Positions 50,952 through 60,239 of a stretch of 64,000 nt of DNA are shown here, one piece after another. The DNA lies in NCBI RefSeq assembly GCF_002259405.1, contig NZ_NPFW01000023.1, positions 1 through 64,000 of the forward strand, read 5' to 3'. Position numbers and translations under genes: made by a program. The stretch's first letter is position 1. Every line of letters begins with the position of its first letter. Under the pieces are notes generated by a model. It was not told the DNA's origin and ran no database searches. It saw nothing but the letters and a program-made list of their open reading frames with translations. The DNA is from Rhodococcus sp. 14-2483-1-2. GTDB lineage: Bacteria; Actinomycetota; Actinomycetes; Mycobacteriales; Mycobacteriaceae.

Positions 50952-51614
50952 TCAGCGAGCGGTGTTGGTCTCGATCGAGCGTCGGACTGCGGCGAGCACC
51001 TCGGCGGGTTCCGCTGCTACTAAGGTGGGGTTCCAACTCTCCATCCATTGCCGCCCGTGACTGACCCATGCAGTCAGGCAGCCAGTTTGGCGAGCCCCCG
51101 CAATATCTGCTTCCACATGATCGCCAACCATCCACGAGGTTCCACCGTGCCCCGCAAGGTTCTTCGCGATCTCGAATATTCGGGCGTCCGGCTTCTTGAA
51201 CTCGAAGTCGCCCGAAATGACGGTGCCGCGAATGACGTCGACGAGACCGGTGCGCTCAAGCTTCAGTCGTTGCTGGCGCGAGTCGCCGTTCGTGACTACG
51301 ATGAGCGGCACTCCCATGTCCACCAAGGCAACCAACTCCGAGCGGACACCGGGGTAGAGATCAATGTAATCAACGTGTTCGTAGAGCAACTGGTCCACGA
51401 GGTTGTCGTGTGTAGACGCAGCGAGGTTGAAGCGCTCGATGAGCATGCGCGCCAGCTGGTCACGCGGGGTGTAACCGTGGGCGTCGGCTCGGACGAGCCA
51501 ATCGACGTCAGCGGCATCACCACCCCACTCGTCGTCAAACAGGTTTGGTGCCCAATTCGTGAAGGCCCCATCTCGATCGACGAGAGTGTTGTCGAGGTCG
51601 AGGAGTAGCGGCAT
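50952..51614 (-). CDS. HAD-family hydrolase, 220 aa
   Basis: This is a haloacid-dehalogenase-type phosphatase: motif I LLLDLDNTLVDRD (nucleophile and acid Asp), motif II LIVVTNGDSRQQR, the Lys of motif III in FEFKKPDARIF, and motif IV SWMVGDHVEADIAGA. A cap domain of about 80 residues sits between motifs I and II. It is likely a small-phosphometabolite phosphatase; the substrate is unknown. The ATG at 51614 starts immediately before motif I; the longer frame upstream crosses a dispersed repeat. Confidence 0.85.
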   Translation of the reverse strand: MPLLLDLDNTLVDRDGAFTNWAPNLFDDEWGGDAADVDWLVRADAHGYTPRDQLARMLIERFNLAASTHDNLVDQLLYEHVDYIDLYPGVRSELVALVDMGVPLIVVTNGDSRQQRLKLERTGLVDVIRGTVISGDFEFKKPDARIFEIAKNLAGHGGTSWMVGDHVEADIAGARQTGCLTAWVSHGRQWMESWNPTLVAAEPAEVLAAVRRSIETNTAR

Positions 51615-51650
51615 GACAGAGAAGTCTATAAACCGCGCGGGACCTTGACG

Positions 51651-51710
51651 CCTGTCCATTTTGTCGATGGTCAAAATGCACACTTAAACCCGCAGGGGCG
51701 CTCTGAGCCT
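51651..51710 (+). repeat. Dispersed 50-bp repeat, copy 2
   Basis: Core block GATGGTCAAAATGCACAC followed by AAACCCGCAGG. It is upstream of the minus-strand HAD gene. It reads VDGQNAHLNPQG in one frame, with a synonymous AAT for AAC. Confidence 0.65.
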
Positions 51711-51831
51711 GTCAGCCTTGTAAGTGGGCTGATTTGTTCCTCGGCCCGGCAGGAGCAACGCTGCGATAGCACGGCGCGAGGGCGACAACCGTTGTTCTCG
51801 TATACGAGCAGCGGGCTCGGCAGCACCAAAG

Positions 51832-52203
51832 TTAGACGTATGGCCGTGTCAGCAGCTCGACCAAGTGCCCGCCAGGGTCGAGAACGTACAGAGCGCGGCC
51901 ACCGTCTTCTTGACGAATCTCGTTGTGGGAGCGTTGCGGATCGCCCCAGTATTCGGTTCGAGCTTCGACCAGCGCCGCGAGGGATCGATCGAAATGCTCG
52001 TCGTCGACGAGAAAAGCAAAGTGCAGTGAATCAAACGTTGTCGGAGCTTTGGCGAATTGCAGGAGCACGCCGTTAGACATGATCAGATTCGCGAAAGGCC
52101 CCCAGGAGGGAGCATCGACAATCTCCAATAGGTTCCGGTAGTACGCCGCCGAAACTTCGGCGTCGTTGGCGGGAATGATGATGTGGTTGAAGGTGGCAGT
52201 CAT
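51832..52203 (-). CDS. VOC (glyoxalase/dioxygenase fold) protein, 123 aa
   Basis: A single vicinal-oxygen-chelate domain: TATFNHIIIPANDAEVSAAY at the start, LLQFAKAPTTFDSLHFAFLV (metal His) and ALYVLDPGGHLVELLTRPY (metal Glu) at the end. Length is normal for a stand-alone unit that dimerises. Members include glyoxalases, dioxygenases and antibiotic-resistance proteins; the substrate is unknown. The ATG at 52203 is preferred over a longer start at 52269. Confidence 0.8.
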   Translation of the reverse strand: MTATFNHIIIPANDAEVSAAYYRNLLEIVDAPSWGPFANLIMSNGVLLQFAKAPTTFDSLHFAFLVDDEHFDRSLAALVEARTEYWGDPQRSHNEIRQEDGGRALYVLDPGGHLVELLTRPYV

Positions 52204-52509
52204 CGAGCTTCCAATCGTCGAGGGTGAGGGGCCGTGATCGATCAGCTCGACGGCGGAGCCCGAGGGCATGCGGTGTGAACCGCAGAAGTCATGGTGGCCA
52301 GGGGTGGCTTCAGCATCTGGTGCTGTCGTATCTCGCGGCTAGTCACGCGAGAACGAAGGGTGCAACGAAATCATCGTCGGCTCCCAAAATGTCCGACGCC
52401 TCCATACCTGACAGGGACTGCCAACGGCACGCGACGTTGCATCAACGGTAGCCCACACAATCGGGCTCGTCCAAGTGAAACAACCCGGCTCGTCGACGCG
52501 CATCGGTAC

Positions 52510-52565
52510 CGTCCGTCGTACCGATGGTCAAAACGCACCCACAAACCCGCAGGAAGAACCTCAGG
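52510..52565 (+). repeat. Dispersed 50-bp repeat, copy 3
   Basis: Core block CGATGGTCAAAACGCACCCA followed by CAAACCCGCAGGAAG. It lies in the 570-base gap between the VOC gene and the AlbA_2 gene, where I see no other gene. Confidence 0.7.
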
Positions 52566-52772
52566 CCGATTCCTCGGCGGCAACCGAAGATCGCTTATAA
52601 AAGGATCGGAGCTGAGGACGTTTCGCTGGCGGGCCGTCTTTATGCCACCCCGCTCGTGCAGGAGTCAGACCACCGGCTCGTCAGCGCTCTGACTCGTATG
52701 GCGATGAAATCAGCAAGCCTCGGACGCCGGCTTCCGTCAGCGGTGTCGTCGCTCGTCCCTATGCTTTCGAGC

Positions 52773-54026
52773 ATGACCTTCACCGCGCTGCACCGTGTCT
52801 TGGGTTTGCCGCCGGGACCGTTGACCGATGCCATGCTCGACGAAGCGGTAGGCGCGGGTGCCGCAGAGACCGACGATCTGGACTGGAAGTCAGAGCTGCC
52901 GCCGATGAAGGGCCTACCACAGACTGACTTCCCGAAAGATGTTGCTGCGATGGCAAACAGCGGTGGCGGCGTCATCGTGTTCGGTGTTCGTGAGACGCAG
53001 AAGGCCGCAACCGAACGAGTCGATGTGGGCGAGCTCGACGAGGCCTATGAGCGCTCCTTGAGGAGCGCGGCGATCACCGCTATCTCGCCACCGGTGTTCG
53101 GGCTGAACGTGCACCGCCTCGGAACGGACCTGCGGGCTGTCGTAGTGGAAGTGCCCGCGAGCATCGACGGTCCGCACCTTATATACAAGCACGACTACTT
53201 CGGCGCTCCGATCAGAAACGACTCCGACACCGTCTGGATGAAAGAGCGGCAGATCGAGGCGATGTACCGGGCTCGCTTCGAAGAACGCCGACACGCCACG
53301 GAGGCCCTGGACGCGCTCTACAGCGAGGCGGCCGCGGGTCGGAACTCCAGTGAGCGTGCCTGGCTGATCGCGGTAGCTCATCCACGGATCCCTCGCTTTC
53401 GCGACAGGTTGACTCGCGAGGAAGCCAAAGCCGTGGTGGCCAAGGCCGAGGGACTGGCCTTGACTTATGCCGATCGCGACGGCGGCGTTCACCCGATGGA
53501 GAACGTCGAACGCGCCAACCTGCGTCCAGGATTGCGTCGCTGAGTGGCTGTCAACACGGCAACAGGTGAACGCTCGGCGTGGAGAGAAGCGTGGATCAGC
53601 ATCCATCATGATGGTTCCGTAACAGTCGCTGCCGCTGCCGGCGCACATCGCATGAGTATGGATGGTTACCGCGGGGGTTGGGAGGTCGAGTCCTCCGCCG
53701 TCGAGTGCGCCGTTGCCGATCTGATGGCGTTGGCGAGAAAGACCGCGGAGATGACCGACAACGACGAGTACGACGTACGCCTGGGGATCGAGTGGTCTGG
53801 TGAGCAGCTACTGACGATTCTGACCAAGGACGGGATGGGATACAGCTATGACGGCGTTTCGACTCCTCTGCACCGCTACACGCCGGTGGAGACCACCGTC
53901 AATGCGGCAGAGCCCGAGGCGGACTTCCACAGGCACGTTCACGACTTCGCTCTGGACTGCGTGAATCAGGGCGGCATCTCGAACATGCTGCTCATCCGTC
54001 CGTCTGCCCGCGACAAGCCGGCGTAA
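52773..54026 (+). pseudogene. AlbA_2 (Schlafen-like) protein gene split by an in-frame TGA
   Basis: The first part (52773-53543, 256 aa) has an AlbA_2/Schlafen domain: DLDWKSELPPMKGLPQTDFP, then KDVAAMANSGGGVIVFGVRE. TGA at 53541-53543 is followed in the same frame by GTG and 160 more codons (AWREAWISIHHDGSVTVAAA, GGWEVESSAVECAVADLMAL, EYDVRLGIEWSGEQLLTILT). With no frame change, a single TGG-to-TGA change would split one gene of 417 codons. The alternative is two genes with the second starting at the GTG at 53544, but no ribosome binding site is obvious. The start at 52773 follows an earlier ATG at 52761. Confidence 0.65.
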
Positions 54027-54088
54027 CGCACATTATGTAAGGGCGACCCGAGGGGTTCTCAGCAGTCGAGTCCGGCGTCGTGGTCGGA

Positions 54089-54499
54089 TCAAGACTGGCT
54101 GATAGGGCTCCGATTGGCGACACCTACCAGGATCGCTACAGAGGTCGCCCACAGCAAAACAGCGCATAGCGCGGCAAGACCCGCTCCGCTGTTGAACGCC
54201 ATATACATGAGCGCACCCAGAATCCACGGTGCCTTCACGAATCCGCACCCAAGGACAACTACTGCACACCATCTCGCGACGATTCGCCCGCCGCGGGCTC
54301 GAAGTGGAACGAGTATCGCGATAGCCACGGCCACTGCGACGAGGGTGAGCAGGGGACCCTGATGCCACTTAAGGAAGTTTTCGGACCACGATTCAGCATT
54401 CGCCCCTCCTTGGTCCTGGGATGTAGGAGATGCCAGGACGCCACAGATGATTGCTGACGCGGCCAGGATCAGCACGGTCAGACGCTGACGCGCATCCAT
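54089..54499 (-). CDS. Hypothetical membrane protein, 136 aa
   Basis: About four hydrophobic segments (LTVLILAASAIICGVLA; LLTLVAVAVAIAILVPL; WCAVVVLGCGFVKAPWI; LAALCAVLLWATSVAILVG). The first could be a signal anchor followed by a short polar loop (SPTSQDQGGANAESWSENF). No family recognised. It lies about 95 bases upstream of the end of the LGFP gene in the same direction but is separated from the operon upstream. Confidence 0.6.
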   Translation of the reverse strand: MDARQRLTVLILAASAIICGVLASPTSQDQGGANAESWSENFLKWHQGPLLTLVAVAVAIAILVPLRARGGRIVARWCAVVVLGCGFVKAPWILGALMYMAFNSGAGLAALCAVLLWATSVAILVGVANRSPISQS

Positions 54500-54592
54500 A
54501 TATCTCCTTGAGTTGTTGCCCCGGTCCCGCCTGCGGGGCAGGACCGGGGCTCTGTTGTCGATCTTTCTATGTCCAGCATCTACCCAGTCGGG

Positions 54593-56041
54593 CTAGATGA
54601 CTGAGCCGCCTCGCCAGTTCGAGGACGCCCGGTCCACGGACTGTAGGCCACATTGATCGTCGTACAGCAGGCAGGCGGGACTCTGCTTGACCCATTGTCC
54701 GACTGTCCTCCAGCCACCGTTTCCGGGTGTCACCCAGTCCCTGATGTACGCCTCGGCGTTGGGCATCTGTCTACGATCGCCATCCATCCAGAAGGCTCCG
54801 GTCGATGCCGAGAACCCTGCGTTGAAGTCGGTCGAGATTCCATCCTTCACGAGCGGGGCATCGCAGAAGGGCTGCGTTGACAACAAGTCGACACTGAACC
54901 TGACGACATCCGGGTAGTCGTTCGCGGCACGTGCCACGTTGGACATGTGCATGTCGGCGTTGCTCGCTGTCTTGTAGGTGTCTGTGTTCGTGTTTCCAGG
55001 TCCTATTCGGACGATGGTCTGTTTGGTTGGTTCGATCACCGCTGGACCTGGGGTGACGTATTTCGCACCCCGATTTGCCTGGTTGACGTACACGTTCACG
55101 TCAGCGCGTACTTTGCTCGACCCTTCGGCATTCCACGAGCGATTGTTGCCGTTGTAGTACTCGGCAGCGATCGTGTCGTCGCCAGCCCACCGTACGTCGC
55201 ATCGCACGGCGACCGAAGCTTCCGGAATGAAGTCCTGCCATCTGAAGGTGGACATCTTGATCAACCCGACGGGTCGGTTGTCGAAGAAGAAGTCGATGGG
55301 CCCACCCTGGAAAATCTGACGTTTTCCACCAACTATGTCGATCTCATCGGTGACGGGGTAGCCGTAGTTCCCACCTTCTGCCCCTGCTGCAGCCCATATG
55401 TCGCCAATCCGCCCACCAACGATGTGCGCACCGGTCGCTGCGGTCCAGTAAATGGATGCCCGCTCGAAACCGTTGGCTTTTCCGCCGTAGCGCCCGAGCT
55501 GAATTTCGTCGGACTTCGGGTAGCCGATACCGTTCTCGGCACCTGTGTCGAACCACTTTTGGCGGATCGCTCCGTACACGATGTGGGCATCGGTTGCTTG
55601 CGACCAGTAGATCGATCCGCCCTCGAACGCGTTGAATGCGCCACCAGAAAGCCGGATTTCACGTGTTGTCGGGTATTTGAGCGGGCTTCGTTCCCAATCC
55701 TTCTCGGCGTATTTGGCCAAAATTCTACCTCCGACGGTGTTGGCATGACCGTTCGATACCAACGCGTGCCAGTAGATGTTTCCACCGTCGAATCGCTGCA
55801 CGCGACCGTCGTTGTTGCCGACTATTTCGCCGGATCGGGCCAGGCCGTAGTTGAACCCTGCCTGTCGGTTCTGTTGGTATTCCTCGAGGATCTTTCCATC
55901 TACCCGGAACCCATTGTTGTTCTCCCAGGCGTTCGCCACGCCGAGAGAGACCGAGAAGAAGACCAACACCATGCTCAGGACAACAGCCATCTGTCCACCG
56001 CGTCGCAGACGTCTGATCAGGGAGACGAGGTGGTTTTTCAT
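54593..56041 (-). CDS. Secreted LGFP-repeat protein, 482 aa
   Basis: After a signal peptide (GGQMAVVLSMVLVFFSVSLG, ANA cleavage) the mature protein has about four to five LGFP repeats: FNYGLARSGEIVGNNDGRVQ, RFDGGNIYWHALVSNGHANT, ENGIGYPKSDEIQLGRYGGK, NYGYPVTDEIDIVGGKRQIF. LGFP repeats of Corynebacteriales proteins bind cell-wall arabinogalactan or mycolate. The C-terminal 220 residues are unrecognised and contain cysteines. The ATG at 56041 overlaps the upstream stop (ATGA), so the two are co-translated. The protein likely sits in the outer envelope. Confidence 0.8.
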   Translation of the reverse strand: MKNHLVSLIRRLRRGGQMAVVLSMVLVFFSVSLGVANAWENNNGFRVDGKILEEYQQNRQAGFNYGLARSGEIVGNNDGRVQRFDGGNIYWHALVSNGHANTVGGRILAKYAEKDWERSPLKYPTTREIRLSGGAFNAFEGGSIYWSQATDAHIVYGAIRQKWFDTGAENGIGYPKSDEIQLGRYGGKANGFERASIYWTAATGAHIVGGRIGDIWAAAGAEGGNYGYPVTDEIDIVGGKRQIFQGGPIDFFFDNRPVGLIKMSTFRWQDFIPEASVAVRCDVRWAGDDTIAAEYYNGNNRSWNAEGSSKVRADVNVYVNQANRGAKYVTPGPAVIEPTKQTIVRIGPGNTNTDTYKTASNADMHMSNVARAANDYPDVVRFSVDLLSTQPFCDAPLVKDGISTDFNAGFSASTGAFWMDGDRRQMPNAEAYIRDWVTPGNGGWRTVGQWVKQSPACLLYDDQCGLQSVDRASSNWRGGSVI

Positions 56042-57075
56042 TCCAGGACCACCTCGGCTGCATTCGATCCCGGCGCGAACGACCACGTCGCATAGACGGG
56101 AGCCTGCGAGACGCTCTGCAGGTCGATGACCAGACGATCCTGATCGACTGTGATCGCCGCCGGGACCTGTTCACCGGAAGCGGTGCGAACACGAAGGTTG
56201 TCTATGTAGCCGACCGGGCGTTGTTGATCGTCGAGGACGGTGTACTGCTCGTTCGATGTTTTCGCGAGAGTTATTCCGCCGTTCAACTGGATCGATCGCT
56301 CGAGACGCTGCACCTGAGCAGGGATTACGAGCGCTTGGCGTACCTGCCCTACGCTGGTGGCCTGGAACGCGTCGGCGGAGCCATCGCCGGATGTGTACAG
56401 GATGGTGTGCGCCGATGTCGTCGGTGTATCGATATTCGACGATTCGGGGACGTTGTAGTAGAGCAGTCCGCCGATTTGGTTGGTAGCCAACACTGCCGCC
56501 TTCAACTCTGCCTTGGGCAAGTACAGAGGCAGTGCGTCGCCTGCCACCAACTCGTCTGTCCCGGTGAGGCTTTCGATAACCGATGTTGCCTGTTGCGCTT
56601 CGTCAGGGGTGAGTCGATCAGGCGTAACTCCTTCGACGCCAGAAGGCACCGTGGATGGTGTGGGTTGCAACGTGGAGGACTCAACTGGACTGCTCGTGCT
56701 TGAGACCGGAGCCGGGACCTCCGAAGTCGCTGGCTCTGGGGTTAATTCGGCGGTGTCGTCCACGGTCGGCTGGGTGATGCACTCATCTGTGGACGGCGTG
56801 GCCTGCGGTGTCGATGTTGGGACAGGGACAGCCGTCTCGGTAGCTACCGGTGTGGTGGTTACGGCAATGGGACTGCATGCGTTGACCGAAGGGTCGGGAG
56901 CCTGTGAGCCGGTTTCCGACTGGCTCGATACGTCAGGGGCAGTGGTCGGCTGTGCCGTTGCCGCTGCTCCGCCGGTGGCCAGAAGGATTGCGACGGCACC
57001 GGCAGCCGCGAAACCTCTTGCAGCAGATGGAGGGCAAGGTATTCGACGCAACCAGGGTTTCGATGGGATTTGCAT
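56038..57075 (-). CDS. Secreted Thr/Pro-rich protein, 345 aa (partner of the LGFP protein)
   Basis: The ATG at 57075 gives MQIPSKPWLRRIPCPPSAAR, then a signal sequence (FAAAGAVAILLATGGAAATA). A long Thr/Ser/Pro stalk follows (residues 45-135), then a folded C-terminal domain of about 190 residues (AVLATNQIGGLLYYNVPESS, VGQVRQALVIPAQVQRLERS, VDQDRLVIDLQSVSQAPVYA). It is coupled to the LGFP gene. Both are exported, suggesting a cell-surface pair. The domain is unrecognised. Confidence 0.7.
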   Translation of the reverse strand: MQIPSKPWLRRIPCPPSAARGFAAAGAVAILLATGGAAATAQPTTAPDVSSQSETGSQAPDPSVNACSPIAVTTTPVATETAVPVPTSTPQATPSTDECITQPTVDDTAELTPEPATSEVPAPVSSTSSPVESSTLQPTPSTVPSGVEGVTPDRLTPDEAQQATSVIESLTGTDELVAGDALPLYLPKAELKAAVLATNQIGGLLYYNVPESSNIDTPTTSAHTILYTSGDGSADAFQATSVGQVRQALVIPAQVQRLERSIQLNGGITLAKTSNEQYTVLDDQQRPVGYIDNLRVRTASGEQVPAAITVDQDRLVIDLQSVSQAPVYATWSFAPGSNAAEVVLE

Positions 57076-57421
57076 GGACCAACTTCCGATAGAGGCGACT
57101 GGTCGGTTCGTCGCGCTCACAGCATCCTGTAAGAGAATTCACAGAATCACAAGAGCAACATTGACCTCACCTGCCACATCGACCGGTTTCGCCAGTCGAA
57201 TATGTTTTCGTTCGGGCTGAAGACTCGAAATACAATCCATTGAAACGTTTCCCCTATAGGTACCAACCGATTTCCCTCGCCTCTCAAGCGATCCCGCCAA
57301 GGCGGGCGAGGAGTCATGCGAAGGCGCATCGTCACCAATCTGTGTCGTTCCGTCCTATCGATCCGTCGTTCTGCGGTGTGGCGACACCGGTGACGGCCGT
57401 GGGCCTCTTAGGGTTCGGCCC
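57076..57421. promoter_or_regulatory. Divergent promoter region
   Basis: This region lies between the secreted-protein operon (minus) and the 253-aa gene (plus). It is AT-richer near 57120-57260 and holds an imperfect GATCCCGCC/GGCGGGC hairpin near 57290. No gene seen. Confidence 0.4.
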
Positions 57422-58183
57422 ATGGAATCGCGCGATACAGGTGACGCCGATCGACAACCCACAGACGACACCGACAGCAATAGCAGCGGCGCGGACGCCG
57501 CCCCTCCCGGCCGAGACGGCAGCGGTGACGGTGTGGTCATTCCGGTGGACTTCGGGGCCGGAACTCCTCGACGGGGCGATGCCCCCTCCCCTGGCTCGGA
57601 ACCGGACCTGTCCGCAGATATCGACGGCGACCCAATGTTCGAGGATCTGGTGATCGAACTGACTGCCCGGCAACGCCGGTTCGTCGAAGTCGCAGCCTGG
57701 ACCCTGGCCGACGACGTTTACGACGCGATCGAGGAGCTACACCGACGCCCCGAGTCGGCATCACACAGCTCGTCGATTCTCAGCGACTTCCCGCCCGTGA
57801 CGTGGACGCAGCCCGCGGCATGGTGGCGCGAGCAGGCCCGCTGCTTCGACGATCTCGCACTCGAAGCACAGTGCGGTAACGACCCCGATCCGGTCTGCAC
57901 CGGCGAAGAGATGGCGCTGCACCTGATACTCGGTCGAGCACGGGCAATGGCCACCGACGAGTCCGATGACCGTATGGACCTGGTCGGCGGCATCGCCGCG
58001 CACGACAGCGATGATGACTGGGAAGGTCCGTTGAATTTTCTGTTCCAGGACCACGATGTGCTGACGTTGTTCGACAACGATCTCGAACCGTTTCCCGGTG
58101 CAGCCAATCTTGCGCCCGTCGATTGGTTCACCCCGTTCGTCGACAGTCAGTCCCGCAGGCCTGATCGCGGCTTTCGGCGCTGA
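57422..58183 (+). CDS. Hypothetical acidic protein, 253 aa
   Basis: The first 70 residues are a low-complexity Asp/Gly/Pro-rich linker; a folded part begins near FEDLVIELTARQRRFVEVAA. Other stretches are VTWTQPAAWWREQARCFDDL, ALHLILGRARAMATDESDD and FLFQDHDVLTLFDNDLEPFP. No signal or membrane segment. Unrecognised family; the acid-rich helical content could mean a protein-binding role. It stands alone. Confidence 0.55.
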   Translation: MESRDTGDADRQPTDDTDSNSSGADAAPPGRDGSGDGVVIPVDFGAGTPRRGDAPSPGSEPDLSADIDGDPMFEDLVIELTARQRRFVEVAAWTLADDVYDAIEELHRRPESASHSSSILSDFPPVTWTQPAAWWREQARCFDDLALEAQCGNDPDPVCTGEEMALHLILGRARAMATDESDDRMDLVGGIAAHDSDDDWEGPLNFLFQDHDVLTLFDNDLEPFPGAANLAPVDWFTPFVDSQSRRPDRGFRR

Positions 58184-58364
58184 CACCCATGGTGCGGTCG
58201 CGCAGTTCGGTTCATGAGCACCCGTCCAGGGCCGGATGATCGCTCTTTTTGACCGGATTCGGTCCAGTAGGCGAGCTGCTGCGTTCCCAGGAGATCGACC
58301 CTCTCCACAATCTCGAGCAGACCGAGCGCGTCATCGACTGAAACCCGGGCAACCGCGTTCTCGA

Positions 58365-58421
58365 CCGTCCGTTGTGACGATGGTCAGAACGCATACCCAA
58401 ACCCGCAGGAAGCCCCTCAGG
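58365..58421 (+). repeat. Dispersed 50-bp repeat, copy 4
   Basis: Core block CGATGGTCAGAACGCATACC followed by CAAACCCGCAGGAAGCCCC, about 190 bases upstream of the PAS/GAF-like gene. It reads DDGQNAYPNPQEAPQ in one frame, with CAG synonymous for CAA. Confidence 0.7.
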
Positions 58422-58612
58422 CGATTTCAGCGAAAGCCGTTGCCGTAAAGAGTGACGCGTTCGAGACGTACCAGCGGGTTAGTCATGGTTCAGTCGCACG
58501 GGCACATGGTTGCCAGGTGGAGCTTGGCGTCGACTGGTGCACATGGCGTCGCGAATGTGATTCGCAAACCAAACGCCCCGAATGGCCGGGGATTCGTGCC
58601 AGGCTGTGAGCC

Positions 58613-59593
58613 ATGCGCACCTCCAGCCAGTGGCTTCTGGTCGAGACGTTCGACGAGGCCGATCCAGCGGTCATTGGGATCGGGAATTTGTCGAAGAAGC
58701 GTATTTCGTTGACTGCCTTCTTTCGGAGCGATGTCGACACGACGGTAGTTCTACGTGCGGTGGTGGCGGCCACTGCTACCAGTCGACCCGTATTGCTCGA
58801 TGCGTCGAATAGCCGAAAAGTGTTGGCCGAGCCGATCCTTGGTAGAGAAGATCAACGGCCACATGCCCTCTGGCTCAGAATCGCCAGCCCTACCTCACCA
58901 ACACCCGTACGACCCGACGCGCACACTCTCATGTGGAATCTCACCACCAGGACCGCGCTTCGGCCACCCTGGCAGCACAGTGACGGAAGCTCAGCTATGT
59001 GGTCCATCCCGGAGGCCCTCGAAATGGTCGATCTCGGGAGCAACGTCGCCGATGCGCTCGCCATCATCATCGACGCACCCCACGGCTATTCCCGACAGTT
59101 ACAGGCAGTCGTCAGGCGAGACGGCGGCCAGCCAAGACGCGTCAACCTCACCGTTCGCGTTCAACACGAGGAGGGCGATCGCATACTCCGCGGGATATCG
59201 CACGAAGTCGGAGTCGCCACCCCAGAAAGCAGCGCCGCGGCCTCGAGTTTGTCTGACCTTGTAGTCGGTGCGCTGACCAACTCTATGAGCTACCTCGCCG
59301 TTGTCGACCTGTACAGTCTCGAGGCGATCTTCTGGTACGGGACCCCGCCCGATGACATCGTCTGGCGTTCTGAGCACAGAACCGGCCTCGACCGCATTCA
59401 CCCAGACAGCATGCCTGCGGTGAAGTCGATGTCGAACTCTGTACGAACAGCAGCCATCTCGGCCTCAGCCACCGACACCATTAAGCTCCTGAACCGCGGC
59501 GGTCACTACACACCGTTCGTCGTGACCGCTGCACCGCTTTCCCTCGGAACCAGCGGAAGAGCTGGCCTGGTCACTCTCACTCGCTTGAGATGA
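58613..59593 (+). CDS. DUF5593/PAS-GAF-like protein, 326 aa
   Basis: The opening SSQWLLVETFDEADPAVIGI and LSKKRISLTAFFRSDVDTTV match the style of actinobacterial DUF5593 proteins (GAF-like sensor family). In the middle are MWNLTTRTALRPPWQHSDGS and LQAVVRRDGGQPRRVNLTVR, typical of a PAS-like fold. The C-terminal part (SYLAVVDLYSLEAIFWYGTP) looks like a regulatory domain. No kinase or HTH is attached. It probably senses a small ligand or regulates a partner protein; the partner is unknown. Confidence 0.6.
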   Translation: MRTSSQWLLVETFDEADPAVIGIGNLSKKRISLTAFFRSDVDTTVVLRAVVAATATSRPVLLDASNSRKVLAEPILGREDQRPHALWLRIASPTSPTPVRPDAHTLMWNLTTRTALRPPWQHSDGSSAMWSIPEALEMVDLGSNVADALAIIIDAPHGYSRQLQAVVRRDGGQPRRVNLTVRVQHEEGDRILRGISHEVGVATPESSAAASSLSDLVVGALTNSMSYLAVVDLYSLEAIFWYGTPPDDIVWRSEHRTGLDRIHPDSMPAVKSMSNSVRTAAISASATDTIKLLNRGGHYTPFVVTAAPLSLGTSGRAGLVTLTRLR

Positions 59594-59864
59594 ACACCAG
59601 CACCGATGTCTCGCGCGGGAATGACCCCCGTGAGCTACGATTACTTTCGTCGCCTCACAATCGAGGCTGCGGCTTACCTTGTACCTCTCGGGATGGCCGT
59701 CACAGACATTCGCAACTTCGTACTGCGCGCAGCCTGATCGACCAGTTGCATCCCGCGCTGACTGTAGTCACGGGATAGCCGCGAAATCTTGCGCGCGCAT
59801 CCAAACTCCGCCGAAGATGCGAGGTCTCCGATTCGTCCGTTGATGACTTGATCGAGGAGCACAC

Positions 59865-60176
59865 ATGAATCGCACACGCCGCATTGTCATATCCGCGCTG
59901 CTGTCACTGGCGTTCGTCGCCACCGGCAGCGGACTCTCCCAGGCCGCCACGGCAGTCGCCAGCACGTCCACTGCGACCTACAGCGTCTCGCAATCCACAG
60001 TTGCTCATGCAGAGGGTATTTCGGCTGTGCGCGGGCTCCAGCGACAGAGTGAGCCCGGCGACTATGCTCACCGCATATTCAATTCCGAGCAGGAATGCCG
60101 CCACTACGAGCGGTCAGGATTTATATGCATTCCGTTCCGGGGAGCCTGGGCTCTGGTGGAGCTGAAGTACGTCTAG
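59865..60176 (+). CDS. Small secreted protein, 103 aa
   Basis: A signal peptide is clear (MNRTRRIVISALLSLAFVAT, cleavage after SQA). The mature part is about 75 residues with two cysteines (SEQECRHYERSGFICIPFRG), perhaps one disulphide. GAGGAG precedes the ATG at 59865. Unrecognised, but the short secreted format is common in Rhodococcus. Confidence 0.65.
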   Translation: MNRTRRIVISALLSLAFVATGSGLSQAATAVASTSTATYSVSQSTVAHAEGISAVRGLQRQSEPGDYAHRIFNSEQECRHYERSGFICIPFRGAWALVELKYV

Positions 60177-60239
60177 CTCCGGCTGACGACTCCTTCGGTG
60201 AACTCGACATTGCCTGTGCTGTCGGATAAGACAGTAGGT

